A DNA stretch of 64,000 nt, taken from G965247775 sp965247775. GTDB lineage: Bacteria; Chloroflexota; Dehalococcoidia; Bin125. Location of the stretch: contig OZ252031.1 of assembly GCA_965247775.1 (NCBI GenBank), positions 992,001 through 1,056,000 on the forward strand, written 5' to 3'. Below, piece after piece: positions 1-7,190 of this stretch (positions are counted from its first letter, which is position 1; every line of letters starts with the position of its first letter). Both the position numbers and the translations under genes were made by a program. The notes beneath the pieces were generated by a model that saw nothing but the letters and a program-made list of their open reading frames with translations, was not told where the DNA came from and did not search any database.

Positions 1-850
1 GCAGGGAGCGCAGGTGCACCTCGCGCCCCCCAGCGATGCGGATCTCCGCCGCCGGGTTGAGGAAGCGTGCCAGGGCCAACTGGCGCAGGCACTGCTGCGG
101 CGTCAGTTGGCGCACCCCCGCCAGCGGCGTCCCCTCGATGGGGATGAGGAAGTTGATCGGGATGGAGTCGGGCGCCAGCTCGCGCAGCGCCAGCAGCACG
201 TCGATCACGTCCTCGTCGCTCTCACCCATGCCGAAGATGGCGCCCGTGCACAGCTCCAGCCCGGCGGCGCGGGCGGCGCGCAGCGTGCCCAGTCGGTCGG
301 CGTAGGCGTGGGTGGTGACGATCTGCGGCGTGAAGCGCTCGCTGGTGTTGAGGTTGTGGTTGAGCCGGTCGACGCCCGCGGCCTTGAGCGCCCGCGCCTT
401 GGGCTCGTCCAGGATCCCGACGCAGGCGCAGATCTCCAGCCGCGGCATCTCCGCCTTGATCGTGCGCACGATGTCGCCTATGTAGTCCACCTCGTGCGGC
501 GTCGGTCCCCGCCCGCTTCCCACGATGCAGTAGCGCACGGCCCCCGCGCGGTGGGCCCGTCGCGCCGCTTCTACGATCTGCTCGCGCTCCAGGTAGGGGT
601 ACTTGTCGATCTGCGCCTGGGAGAGGCTCGACTGCGAGCAGTAGTGGCAGTCCTCCGGACAGAGGCCGCTTTTGGCGTTTTGCAGCACGTGCAGCTGCAC
701 CTGCCGACCCCAGTGGGCGCGGCGCACGCGGTAGGCGGCGGCCAGCAGGTCGAGGATCTCGTCGTCGGGGGAGGCGAGGACGGCGCGACAGGCCTCGCGC
801 CCGAGCAACTCGCCTGCCAGTGCTCGCTCCGCCAGCGCGGCGTAGTCCAT
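1..850 (-). CDS. bioB: Biotin synthase BioB (3' end cut by window edge)
   Basis: Radical SAM enzyme that inserts sulfur into dethiobiotin in the last step of biotin synthesis. Reading from ATG at 850, about 283 codons are present and no stop is reached, so the C-terminus lies outside the window. The cluster motif CPEDCHYC puts the three iron-sulfur cysteines at residues 64, 68 and 71. It is followed by the BioB hallmarks CIVGSGRGP and NHNLNTS, which are typical of this family and not of generic radical SAM proteins. A strong ribosome site (GGGGAGG, about five bases upstream) supports the start. The next gene upstream on this strand is the broken amine oxidase, about 60 bases away. No other biotin genes are in the window. 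Identification is secure. Confidence 0.95.
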   Translation of the reverse strand, partial: MDYAALAERALAGELLGREACRAVLASPDDEILDLLAAAYRVRRAHWGRQVQLHVLQNAKSGLCPEDCHYCSQSSLSQAQIDKYPYLEREQIVEAARRAHRAGAVRYCIVGSGRGPTPHEVDYIGDIVRTIKAEMPRLEICACVGILDEPKARALKAAGVDRLNHNLNTSERFTPQIVTTHAYADRLGTLRAARAAGLELCTGAIFGMGESDEDVIDVLLALRELAPDSIPINFLIPIEGTPLAGVRQLTPQQCLRQLALARFLNPAAEIRIAGGREVHLRSL

Positions 851-908
851 ACGTCCTCCCCCGCGCGACCGATTCTCTCCGACCGGCCCGGCAGCGGCAA
901 TGCGACGT

Positions 909-1421
909 TCAGGAGCGCGCCGCCAGCAGCTCGGCCGCCGCTCGCCGTCCGCTCTCGATCGCGCCGTGCGTCGTGGCCGGGGTGGTGGGATGCGTCGCCT
1001 CGCCGGCGAAGAATGGCCGTTGCGCCAGTGGCGCGGCCAAGGCCTCGCGTGCGCCTTGCTGCCCCACGCGCACGTCGGAGTAGCCGCCCCGGACCCAGGA
1101 GGTGTCGTGCCAGACCTGCCAGAGCACCCGGGCCGGCAGCAGCGCCGCCGGGCCGAACATCGTCGCGAGGTCCGCCAAGGCGGCCTCCAGCACCACTTCC
1201 TGCGACGACGTCGCCATCGCCGCCGCCACCCGTTCCCCGAGGAAGCCCGCGATCGCCGCGTCCGCGGCGGTACCTGGGGCGGCGTTCCCGCTGCCGCCGC
1301 CGTCGTCGTCGCTGCCGCAGCCGACCAGCGTCAGCCCCGCGCCGCCCAGGCCGGCGCGGGCGGCGGCGCGCATGACCTCGCGCCGGCTATGCGGCGTTCG
1401 GGGCCAGGCGCGTCGATCCAT
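909..1421 (-). pseudogene. Internally deleted flavin amine oxidase (signal peptide joined to C-terminal domain)
   Basis: The 170-residue frame opens with a twin-arginine/lipoprotein-type leader (SRREVM at 12-17, hydrophobic stretch, lipobox LVGC with Cys35) and a Gly/Asp-rich linker. From about residue 75 it reads as the C-terminal end of a flavin monoamine oxidase: GGYSDVR near 112, then FFAGEATHP at 138-146, PATTHGAIESG and a closing helix. The FAD-binding N-terminal fold and substrate domain, roughly 300 residues in relatives, are absent. The frame is open across the junction, so this is an in-frame deletion, an unusual short derivative, or an assembly error. It cannot bind FAD in the usual way. 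ATG at 1421 has no Shine-Dalgarno but has TACACT six bases upstream. Confidence 0.7.
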
Positions 1422-1427
1422 GGCGGG

Positions 1428-1433
1428 AGTGTA
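1428..1433 (-). promoter_or_regulatory. -10 hexamer TACACT, six bases before the amine-oxidase-remnant ATG
   Basis: On the minus strand TACACT is followed by six bases and then ATG at 1421. This spacing would put the transcription start at or next to the start codon. No good -35 is visible. It is one of seven sites in the window with the same hexamer-N6-start arrangement. Confidence 0.4.
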
Positions 1434-1513
1434 CGTCGCCCGGGGGTTTGCTCGCGCCGCCGTATCATGCGGGCGCCGTGCCGCCGCACCGCGCGGCCGG
1501 TCCGGAGGTCGCC

Positions 1514-1591
1514 ATGCCCGTTCCCCGCCCCGCCGGCCCAGCCGCCTCCCTCCGGCGGACGGGCCGGGAGCCGGGAAGGACTGGCCCGTGA
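1514..1591 (+). CDS. Possible 25-residue leader peptide coupled to the alcohol dehydrogenase
   Basis: A short frame starts at ATG 1514 with a good Shine-Dalgarno (GGAGG at 1504-1508, five bases away). It encodes a Pro/Arg/Gly-rich 25-residue peptide and stops at TGA 1589-1591. That stop overlaps a GTG at 1588 in frame with the downstream dehydrogenase, giving the 4-base stop/start overlap used widely in this genome. It could be a translationally coupled leader peptide. No homology is recognised, and a chance frame in GC-rich DNA cannot be excluded. Confidence 0.3.
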   Translation: MPVPRPAGPAASLRRTGREPGRTGP

Positions 1592-2706
1592 GCGCGGGAC
1601 CACCCCCCTCCTCCCCCGCCACAACGATGCGAGCCGCCGTCTATCACGGCCGTGGCGACGTGCGCGTGCAGGACGTCCCCATCCCCGCCATCAGCGAGGA
1701 TGAAATCCTGCTGGAAGTCACTGCGGTCGGGATCTGCGGCACCGACGCCCACGAGTATGCGCACGGTCCCACCATGTTCCCCATCGATGCGCCGCATCCG
1801 GTCACCAGTCACTCCGGGCCGATGATCCCGGGGCACGAGTTCGCCGGGCGCGTCGCGGCGCTGGGCGCGGGCGTGGACGGTCTGGGCGTGGGCGACCGCG
1901 TCGCGACGGGCGCGGGGATCTCCTGCGGTGAATGCTTCCCCTGCCGCCGCGGCCGCAGCAACCTCTGCCGGCGCTACGCCACCCTGGGACTCCAGCGCAA
2001 CGGCGGCCTGGCCCGCTTTTGCGCGGTTCCCGCCGCGACCTGCGTGGCCGCGCCCGATGGCCTCAGCGACGACGCGGCCGGCCTGGCCCAGCCCATGTCC
2101 ATCGCGGTCCACACCACGCGGCGCGGCCGCCTGGAGGCGGGGGAGGAGGTGGTGGTGATCGGGGTGGGCGGCATCGGCGCCTTCATCACCTACACCGCCG
2201 CCCAGCTGGGCGCGCGCGTGCTGGCCATCGACGTGGACGAAATGCGGCTGAACATCGCCGCCGCGCTGGGCGCGGTCCACGTGGCCCGCGCCGGCGAGAT
2301 CGATCTGGCCGCGCAGGTGCGGGACTTGGGCCTGCAGCCGACGCTGATCTTCGAGACCTCCGCCACGCCGGCCGGACTCAACGCGGCGCTGGCGGTGATC
2401 GAGTTGGGCGGGCGCATCGTCCTGGTGGGCTTCCAGCGTGGCACGCCGCCGGTTGCTTTTCGCGATATCAGCCTGCGCGAGATCGAGTTGATCGGCACCA
2501 ACGCGCACGTCCTGGGCGCCGACATGCCGGAGGCGCTGCGCCTTCTCGCCGCGCGCCCCGATCCGTGGAGCGATGTGGCGCCGCGGGTGCTTTCGCTGGA
2601 GCGTCTGGTCCCCGACGGCCTCGCCCCCCTCGCGGAGGGGCGCGCCGCCAGCATCAAGACCCTGATCGACCCGCGTGCGGAGGTCTCCCGGCCGAGCCGG
2701 ATGTGA
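1588..2706 (+). CDS. Zinc-dependent medium-chain alcohol/polyol dehydrogenase
   Basis: NAD(P)-dependent oxidoreductase of the butanediol/threonine/sorbitol dehydrogenase group. Counting from the internal ATG at 1627, the catalytic zinc ligand is Cys37 (GICGTD), with GHEFAG at 69-74. The structural zinc lobe has Cys100, 103, 106 and 114 (pattern CGECFPC...C). A Rossmann motif GVGGIGAF lies near residue 180. The GTG at 1588 has AAGGA eight bases upstream and adds 13 low-complexity residues. ATG 1627 matches the usual N-terminus of relatives but has no ribosome site, so either may be the true start. It is divergent from the amine-oxidase remnant, and nothing nearby fixes the substrate. Confidence 0.85.
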   Translation: MSAGPPPSSPATTMRAAVYHGRGDVRVQDVPIPAISEDEILLEVTAVGICGTDAHEYAHGPTMFPIDAPHPVTSHSGPMIPGHEFAGRVAALGAGVDGLGVGDRVATGAGISCGECFPCRRGRSNLCRRYATLGLQRNGGLARFCAVPAATCVAAPDGLSDDAAGLAQPMSIAVHTTRRGRLEAGEEVVVIGVGGIGAFITYTAAQLGARVLAIDVDEMRLNIAAALGAVHVARAGEIDLAAQVRDLGLQPTLIFETSATPAGLNAALAVIELGGRIVLVGFQRGTPPVAFRDISLREIELIGTNAHVLGADMPEALRLLAARPDPWSDVAPRVLSLERLVPDGLAPLAEGRAASIKTLIDPRAEVSRPSRM

Positions 2707-3042
2707 TCGAACCCTCTGGCCGGCGCGCCGATCCTGTGGCGCGCTGGGGGCAATCAGGGCCAGCGGCCAGCACATAAACGCGAGGCTACGTGCACAGCGG
2801 GTAAGGCCGCCGAAGAAGGGTGCGGTGCGGCGCTGGCTCAGGCGGCTCGGCGTCCGGATCGTCCCTCCATCGCCGAGCGTGGGGAGCGTCGCGGGGCGCA
2901 CATCAGCTCGTGCAGCCGAGTCCGTTTCCGTCTCGGTCGATCCGGTGGGATGCGCGCTTCACCGATACGCTGGGTGGCCCCGCGGCTGGCGCTCATTCAT
3001 GAGGCCGAACGTCCAGCGCTGCAAGCGGCAGCCGCCACCCCG
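2707..3042. other. Gene-free stretch between the dehydrogenase and the binding-protein gene
   Basis: These 336 bases contain only short frames on either strand with no recognisable motif. The base mix looks less GC-extreme than the flanking core genes. It may be decayed sequence at the edge of the tRNA-Asp-associated segment. I looked here for a copy of the tRNA 3' end (a possible attachment-site repeat) and did not find a convincing one. Confidence 0.4.
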
Positions 3043-4248
3043 CTACCTGACTGCGCGGAGATCGACCTCCTGCAGGCTGAGCGTGACGAACTCACCGTTG
3101 GCGTACGTTAGGACGGTGTAGCCGGCGATCGTGGGATCGCCAACCGCGTCGAGGTCAAGGCGACCGATCACACCCACGTAATCAATGTCCACTCCGTCGC
3201 TGGCCAGCTCGGAGCACTGCGCATAGGAGGAGCACTGCGTTCCCCCCTGCGTGATGCCGAGCACGGCCTCGATCAGCGCGTCCCCGTCGGTGCTGCCGGC
3301 AACCTCAGCGGCCAGCGCGAGGATCACGGTACAGTCGTACGCATTGCCCCCGTAGGCGAATGTGCCCTGGGTGTTCGCGATAAGCCGCTCAGCGAACTCG
3401 GCTGCGACGGGGCCGGGGCCGATGACCGTCAGGCCATCGAGAACGGTTGGATCGTCCGCATCGATACTCTGCCAGAGCTGCGGATCGACGAGCCCGGAGG
3501 CGAGGTACTGCCGCTCGGGACCGTAGCCGGCCTCGAGCAGGCCACGGATGAGCGCCACGCCTTCCGAGAAGACGAGGTTGGCGACCGCATCTGCGTTGTA
3601 GCGCACGACCTCTGCGATCTCGGCGTCGAACGTCGTCGTGTCGGGGTCGTAGAACACGCTCTCGAACTCGGCGCCGATCGCTGCCAGCGACTCCGCGAGT
3701 TCGCGGGTTAGTCCCTGGCCCCAGTTGTCGTCACGAGCGACGATCGCGATACGCGCATGGCCATCGCCGGCGAGCAGGTCGGCCAGAAGCGGAGCGCCCG
3801 CCACGTCCGACGGCGACGTGCGGAAGTAGTAGGCGGCGTTCGCCTGCGTGCTGAACGCGGGCGATGTGTTCGACGGCGAGCATTGCGGGATCTTCGCGTC
3901 GAACAGCGTCTGAATGAAGGATTGCGACACGCCCGAAGCGCCTGCTCCAATGATGGCGTGGACGCCTTCTCCGAGCAGACGGGTGACGGCCTCCGAAGCG
4001 ATCTCGGGACTCGTGCCGGAGTCCGCATAGGTGACCTCAATGAGGCCACCAGCAGCCCTGATATCCTGCTCGGCCAGCTTCACCCCCTCCATTATGGGGT
4101 TCCCCGTCTCCGCGAGTTCCCCCGTCTCCGGGAGCACACTGCCGATGTGCAGCACGACCCCATCGGAGTCGCTCTGGTCGCCACAGGCGGCAAACAGCAG
4201 AAGCACGGGGAGGGAAGCGAGGAGTGTCAGGGCCAGGCGGGGATGCAT
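3043..4248 (-). CDS. Branched-chain amino acid-type ABC transporter substrate-binding lipoprotein (orphan)
   Basis: Extracytoplasmic solute receptor of the LivJ/LivK type 1 periplasmic-binding fold. From ATG 4248 the protein begins with a short basic end, a hydrophobic helix and a lipobox (LFAAC), followed by an acidic linker. The mature domain starts with HIGSVLPETGELA, then GAGASGVSQ and SPSNTSPAF, which are typical ligand-pocket segments of this family. Two cysteines near the C-terminus (CSSYAQC) could form a disulfide. An upstream in-frame ATG would add a few residues before the signal. No permease or ATPase genes lie nearby, so it is an orphan receptor, and the specific ligand is unknown. 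It sits between a serine-recombinase scrap at tRNA-Asp and a gene-free stretch, so it may be acquired. Confidence 0.85.
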   Translation of the reverse strand: MHPRLALTLLASLPVLLLFAACGDQSDSDGVVLHIGSVLPETGELAETGNPIMEGVKLAEQDIRAAGGLIEVTYADSGTSPEIASEAVTRLLGEGVHAIIGAGASGVSQSFIQTLFDAKIPQCSPSNTSPAFSTQANAAYYFRTSPSDVAGAPLLADLLAGDGHARIAIVARDDNWGQGLTRELAESLAAIGAEFESVFYDPDTTTFDAEIAEVVRYNADAVANLVFSEGVALIRGLLEAGYGPERQYLASGLVDPQLWQSIDADDPTVLDGLTVIGPGPVAAEFAERLIANTQGTFAYGGNAYDCTVILALAAEVAGSTDGDALIEAVLGITQGGTQCSSYAQCSELASDGVDIDYVGVIGRLDLDAVGDPTIAGYTVLTYANGEFVTLSLQEVDLRAVR

Positions 4249-4316
4249 CCGGAGATCGTACGTCCAACTTGCCATCGTCCGCAAGAGGAGACACCTGTAG
4301 GTGGTGTCTCAGTTTG

Positions 4317-4460
4317 GTGCGGACCTTCGAGCGCTACGCTACCGGCACCTGCTCGATGGCCGAGCTGGCGGGCCTGTTCAACGCTGAGGGCTTTCGCCCG
4401 CGGTCGAAGCACCGCAAGTTGTCTCGGTCCGACTTCGCCCCGCTGTTCGATGTTGTGGCG
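4317..4460 (+). pseudogene. Fragment of a large serine recombinase (recombinase domain)
   Basis: A plus-strand reading from 4317 gives VRTFERYATGTCSMAELAG, then LFNAEGFRPRSK. This is the characteristic 'iF..Ya.G..s...ia..LN.eGfrpRs' segment of the recombinase domain in large serine recombinases. Only about 48 codons remain, the catalytic resolvase domain and zinc ribbon are absent, and similarity fades after about 4460. The scrap lies 40 bases beyond the 3' end of tRNA-Asp, where integrases often sit. It is best read as the scar of a lost mobile element. The short length limits certainty. Confidence 0.6.
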
Positions 4461-4499
4461 AAGTCGGGCGACGCCCCTATCGCGTCGAGAGTTTGTACG

Positions 4500-4576
4500 T
4501 GGCGACCCCGAGCGGATTCGAACCGCCGATCTCCACCTTGACAGGGTGGCGTGTTTGACCGCTACACCACGGGGCC
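4500..4576 (-). tRNA. tRNA-Asp (anticodon GTC), CCA encoded
   Basis: The minus strand folds as a complete cloverleaf. The acceptor stem GGCCCCG (4576-4570) pairs with CGGGGTC (4510-4504), one pair being G-U. The anticodon stem CCACC/GGTGG encloses loop CTGTCAA, which gives anticodon GTC. The T arm has GGTTCGAATCC. The discriminator is G at 4503 and CCA is encoded at 4502-4500. The gene has its own promoter and no neighbouring tRNA. Its 3' end faces a serine-recombinase fragment. Confidence 0.97.
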
Positions 4577-4585
4577 GCGCGATCG

Positions 4586-4614
4586 AGTGTACGGAGCGCC
4601 CGAGTGGGGGGCAA
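4586..4614 (-). promoter_or_regulatory. Promoter of tRNA-Asp: TTGCCC-N17-TACACT
   Basis: On the minus strand -35 TTGCCC (4614-4609) is separated by exactly 17 bases from -10 TACACT (4591-4586). The predicted start is three to five bases before the tRNA 5' end at 4576. This is one of the clearest sigma-70-type promoters here. Confidence 0.75.
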
Positions 4615-4643
4615 TCACGCGCGCCCCGGAAAAGCCGCCGCCG

Positions 4644-4649
4644 TATACT
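4644..4649 (+). promoter_or_regulatory. -10 element TATACT upstream of the small membrane protein
   Basis: TATACT on the plus strand lies 17 bases before the ATG at 4667, with GGAGGG between them as ribosome site. No convincing -35 is visible. The promoter is divergent from that of tRNA-Asp. Confidence 0.5.
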
Positions 4650-4666
4650 GCGATCGGAGGGACAGC

Positions 4667-5071
4667 ATGGCCAAGGGACGTCGAGGCGGGCGCGGGGGTT
4701 CCGGGCGCCACAGCGGGGGATCCAACCTGCCAGGGCGGCGGCAACGCAAACAGGACCGCGGCGGTGGCGCCAAGGCCGAGATGGCGCCGACGGCGGCGCC
4801 GGGCACGGCGCAGGCGCCGGCCACCAGGGGCAGTTCGATCATGGGCGGCGGCGTCAACATCGACGTTTCACGCCCGGGCCGCATCCGCCGCCCGGATCTG
4901 GGGCAGCGCAACCGCGGCGGGCCGCGGCCGGAGTCGGAGCGGCGCGCCGCGCGGGGCCCGGCTGGCGTCCACGATTTCCGCTACGTCCGTTCGGACTTGC
5001 AGTGGGTCGCCCTGACCAGCGCCGCCAGCCTGGGCCTCGTCGCCGTCCTCTGGGCCGTGCTGCGGGCCTAG
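4667..5071 (+). CDS. Small basic protein with one C-terminal membrane helix, unknown function
   Basis: A 134-residue protein with a Gly/Arg/Lys-rich N-terminal half (starting MAKGRRGGRGG), a likely disordered middle, and one hydrophobic helix of about 22 residues at the C-terminus. This suggests a tail-anchored membrane protein. The start is supported by GGAGGG five bases upstream and a TATACT further up. The stop shares the palindrome CTAG (5068-5071) with the stop of the convergent fabZ. I do not recognise a family. The basic tail could contact RNA, DNA or anionic lipid, but that is speculation. Confidence 0.6.
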   Translation: MAKGRRGGRGGSGRHSGGSNLPGRRQRKQDRGGGAKAEMAPTAAPGTAQAPATRGSSIMGGGVNIDVSRPGRIRRPDLGQRNRGGPRPESERRAARGPAGVHDFRYVRSDLQWVALTSAASLGLVAVLWAVLRA

Positions 5072-5532
5072 GCCTGCGCCGGGCCGCCCGCGTCCTGGGG
5101 CGGGGCGACGATGGCGAAGGTGAGCGTGCCCGCCGCGGCGACTTGCCCGTCGACCGTCGCCTCCGCCGAGGCCTTCCCCACGCCGCGCCGCATCCGATCC
5201 AGCGACACCTCCAACCGCAGTTGATCGCCCGGGCGCACCTGCCGCCGGAAGCGCAGCCCGTCGATGCCCGCGAACAGACCGAGCTTGCCCCGGTTTTGCT
5301 CGGCGCTGAGCGCGGCGACGGCCCCCACCTGGGCCAGCGCCTCCACCACAAGCACTCCCGGCATGATCGGATTGCCGGGGAAGTGGCCCTGAAAGAAGGG
5401 CTCGTTGGCGCTCACGTTCTTGATCCCCACCGCGCGCCGCCCGCGCTCCAGCTCGATGATCCGGTCTACCAGCAGCAATGGATAGCGATGCGGAATCGTG
5501 GCCAGGATCTCGTCGATGTCCATGCCGCTCAT
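5068..5532 (-). CDS. fabZ: 3-hydroxyacyl-ACP dehydratase FabZ
   Basis: Dehydrates 3-hydroxyacyl-ACP in fatty acid elongation, in the cytosol. The 154-residue length is normal for the family. The catalytic segment FFQGHFPGNPIMPGVLVVEA contains His50 and Glu64, the active-site pair, and the N-terminal IPHRYPLLLVDR motif is also diagnostic. The start at 5532 overlaps the stop of the upstream PHP gene (ATGA), so translation is probably coupled. An alternative ATG lies at 5523. It is the last gene of the run rny-ymdB-PHP-fabZ, and no other fab genes are close. Confidence 0.95.
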   Translation of the reverse strand: MSGMDIDEILATIPHRYPLLLVDRIIELERGRRAVGIKNVSANEPFFQGHFPGNPIMPGVLVVEALAQVGAVAALSAEQNRGKLGLFAGIDGLRFRRQVRPGDQLRLEVSLDRMRRGVGKASAEATVDGQVAAAGTLTFAIVAPPQDAGGPAQA

Positions 5533-6377
5533 GCGCCCGCCTCCGCGGCGTCCCACTCCCGCTCCAGCAAGGTGAGGAACGCCTCCCGCGCCGCCTCGGG
5601 GAGGGGGATGTCCCCGGGCTCGCATTCGTCGTCGTGGAGGCCGTGGAAGTCGGAGCCGCCCGTGGGCGTGAGGCCGCGCTCTTCTGCCAGGCGGCGGAAG
5701 CCATCGACCTCCTCCGGCGTGTAGTTCTTGTAGTAGACCTCCAGAGCCTGGAGGCCGGCGGGGATGAGGCGGTCCAGGGCGGCATCGACGTCGTCCAGGA
5801 ATGACGGGTGCGCCAGCGCGGCCACGCCGCCGCATTCCCGCACGAGGCCCACCGCCTCTTCGGGGTCCAGTTTCTCGCGTTGTGCGTCGGCCGGGCCGCC
5901 GGTGTGCAAGTAGCGGTCGAACGCCTCGCGCACGCTGTCGACGTAGCTCGCCTCGACCATTGCCAGGGCGACGTGCGGCCGCCCCACCGCGGCCTCCCCC
6001 GCGATCGCCAGCAGGCGCTCCCACTCCAGCGGCATCTCCAGCGCGGCCAGCTTGTCCAGCATCGTGCGGCCGCGCGCCATGCGGCCTTCGCGGTAGGTGG
6101 CGAGCTGCGTTTGCAGCCGTGGCCGGTCGATGCTGCGGAAGTAGCCCAGGATGTGCGCGTCGCCGCCCTCGGGCAGGTCGGCGCTCAGTTCGACGCCGGG
6201 GATCAATCGCAGGCCCAGGGGGGCGGCGGCGGCGGCCTCGGGCACGCCGGCGGTCGTGTCGTGGTCGGTGAGGGCGAGCACCGCTACGCCGTTGGCGGCG
6301 GCCCGGCGCACCAGCTCCGCCGGCGCAAGCAGGCCGTCCGATTTCGTGCTGTGTGTGTGGAAGTCGCCCCGGGCCAT
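5529..6377 (-). CDS. PHP-domain phosphoesterase (TrpH/RNase AM-like)
   Basis: Metal-dependent phosphoesterase of the PHP superfamily, 282 residues. The metal-binding motifs appear in order: FHTHSTKSDG near the N-terminus, LTDHDTTAG, GVELSA, RPHVA, ALAHP and GGSDFHG. This order matches the YciV/TrpH group, whose studied members cleave 3',5'-nucleoside bisphosphates and trim RNA 5' ends. That exact activity is inferred here. ATG 6377 has GAGGAG at suitable spacing. It lies between ymdB and fabZ and overlaps fabZ by four bases. The neighbouring rny and ymdB fit a role in RNA turnover. Confidence 0.9.
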   Translation of the reverse strand: MARGDFHTHSTKSDGLLAPAELVRRAAANGVAVLALTDHDTTAGVPEAAAAAPLGLRLIPGVELSADLPEGGDAHILGYFRSIDRPRLQTQLATYREGRMARGRTMLDKLAALEMPLEWERLLAIAGEAAVGRPHVALAMVEASYVDSVREAFDRYLHTGGPADAQREKLDPEEAVGLVRECGGVAALAHPSFLDDVDAALDRLIPAGLQALEVYYKNYTPEEVDGFRRLAEERGLTPTGGSDFHGLHDDECEPGDIPLPEAAREAFLTLLEREWDAAEAGA

Positions 6378-6406
6378 CGATTCTCCTCGCAAACTGGGCC
6401 GGCGGG

Positions 6407-7186
6407 TCAGCCTAGTGGCGCGGCCAACTCGCGGTCCATCCGCTCGATGCGGACGGCGCGGCCGGATGCGTCGTCGATCTCGACTAGGGCCGAGCAGAAC
6501 ACGGCCGGCCCCCGCTTCGCGGGCGGCAGGCGGGTGGGCAGGCCGGTGCGGAACTTGCGCAGGACCGCCTCACTCTCGGTACCGATGATGGAGTCGCGTG
6601 CGCCGCACATGCCCAGGTCCGTGACGAAGGCTGTGCCCTGCGGCAGCAGTCGGGCGTCCGCGGTGGGCACGTGGGTGTGCGTTCCCACCACGGCCGCGGC
6701 CCGGCCGTCCAGGTGCCAGCCCATGGCCTGCTTTTCGGAGGTCGCCTCGGCGTGGAAGTCCACGATCAGGGGCAGGCCTGACGGCAGCCCCGCCAGGACT
6801 TCCGTGGCGGCGGCGAAGGGGTCGTCCAGGGGCTCCATGAAGGTCCGGCCGATGAGGTTCAGGACGGCCAGCCGGCCGTCCTGCCAGAGCCCGCGTCCTG
6901 GGCTGCCGGCCGGATAGTTGGCCGGTCGCAGCACGGGTAGATCGCCGGCCAGCGTCGCCGCGAACTCTTCCATGGCCCAGGTGTGGTTGCCGCCGGTGAG
7001 CACGTCCACCCCGGCGTCGAGCAACTCACGGGCGATCTTTTCCGTCGTGCCGCGGCCCGCGGCGGCGTTCTCGGCGTTGGCCACCACGTAATCCAGCGCC
7101 AGCTCCCGGCGCAGCGCCGGGACCAGGCCGGCCACGGCCTGGCGGCCCAGGCGGCCCATGACGTCGCCGATGGTCAGGACGCGCAC
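6407..7186 (-). CDS. ymdB: YmdB-family metallophosphoesterase
   Basis: 259-residue calcineurin-like phosphodiesterase of the YmdB/TIGR00282 family. Bacillus YmdB hydrolyses cyclic nucleotides such as 2',3'-cAMP and influences RNA levels and biofilm choice. Expected metal ligands are visible in GDVMGR (Asp8), NAENAA, GGNHTWA, DFHAEATSEK and GTHTHVPTAD. The residue after GNHTW is Ala, where many relatives have Asp. It starts at GTG 7186, four bases after the stop of rny, so the two are co-transcribed and probably coupled. The rny-ymdB pairing is widespread and supports the call. Confidence 0.92.
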   Translation of the reverse strand: MRVLTIGDVMGRLGRQAVAGLVPALRRELALDYVVANAENAAAGRGTTEKIARELLDAGVDVLTGGNHTWAMEEFAATLAGDLPVLRPANYPAGSPGRGLWQDGRLAVLNLIGRTFMEPLDDPFAAATEVLAGLPSGLPLIVDFHAEATSEKQAMGWHLDGRAAAVVGTHTHVPTADARLLPQGTAFVTDLGMCGARDSIIGTESEAVLRKFRTGLPTRLPPAKRGPAVFCSALVEIDDASGRAVRIERMDRELAAPLG

Positions 7187-7190
7187 GAAA

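Noticed and set aside
2707..3042. Possible attachment-site repeat of the tRNA-Asp 3' end
   Set aside because: Only a few bases around TCGAACC resemble the tRNA T arm, and no repeat of useful length was found.
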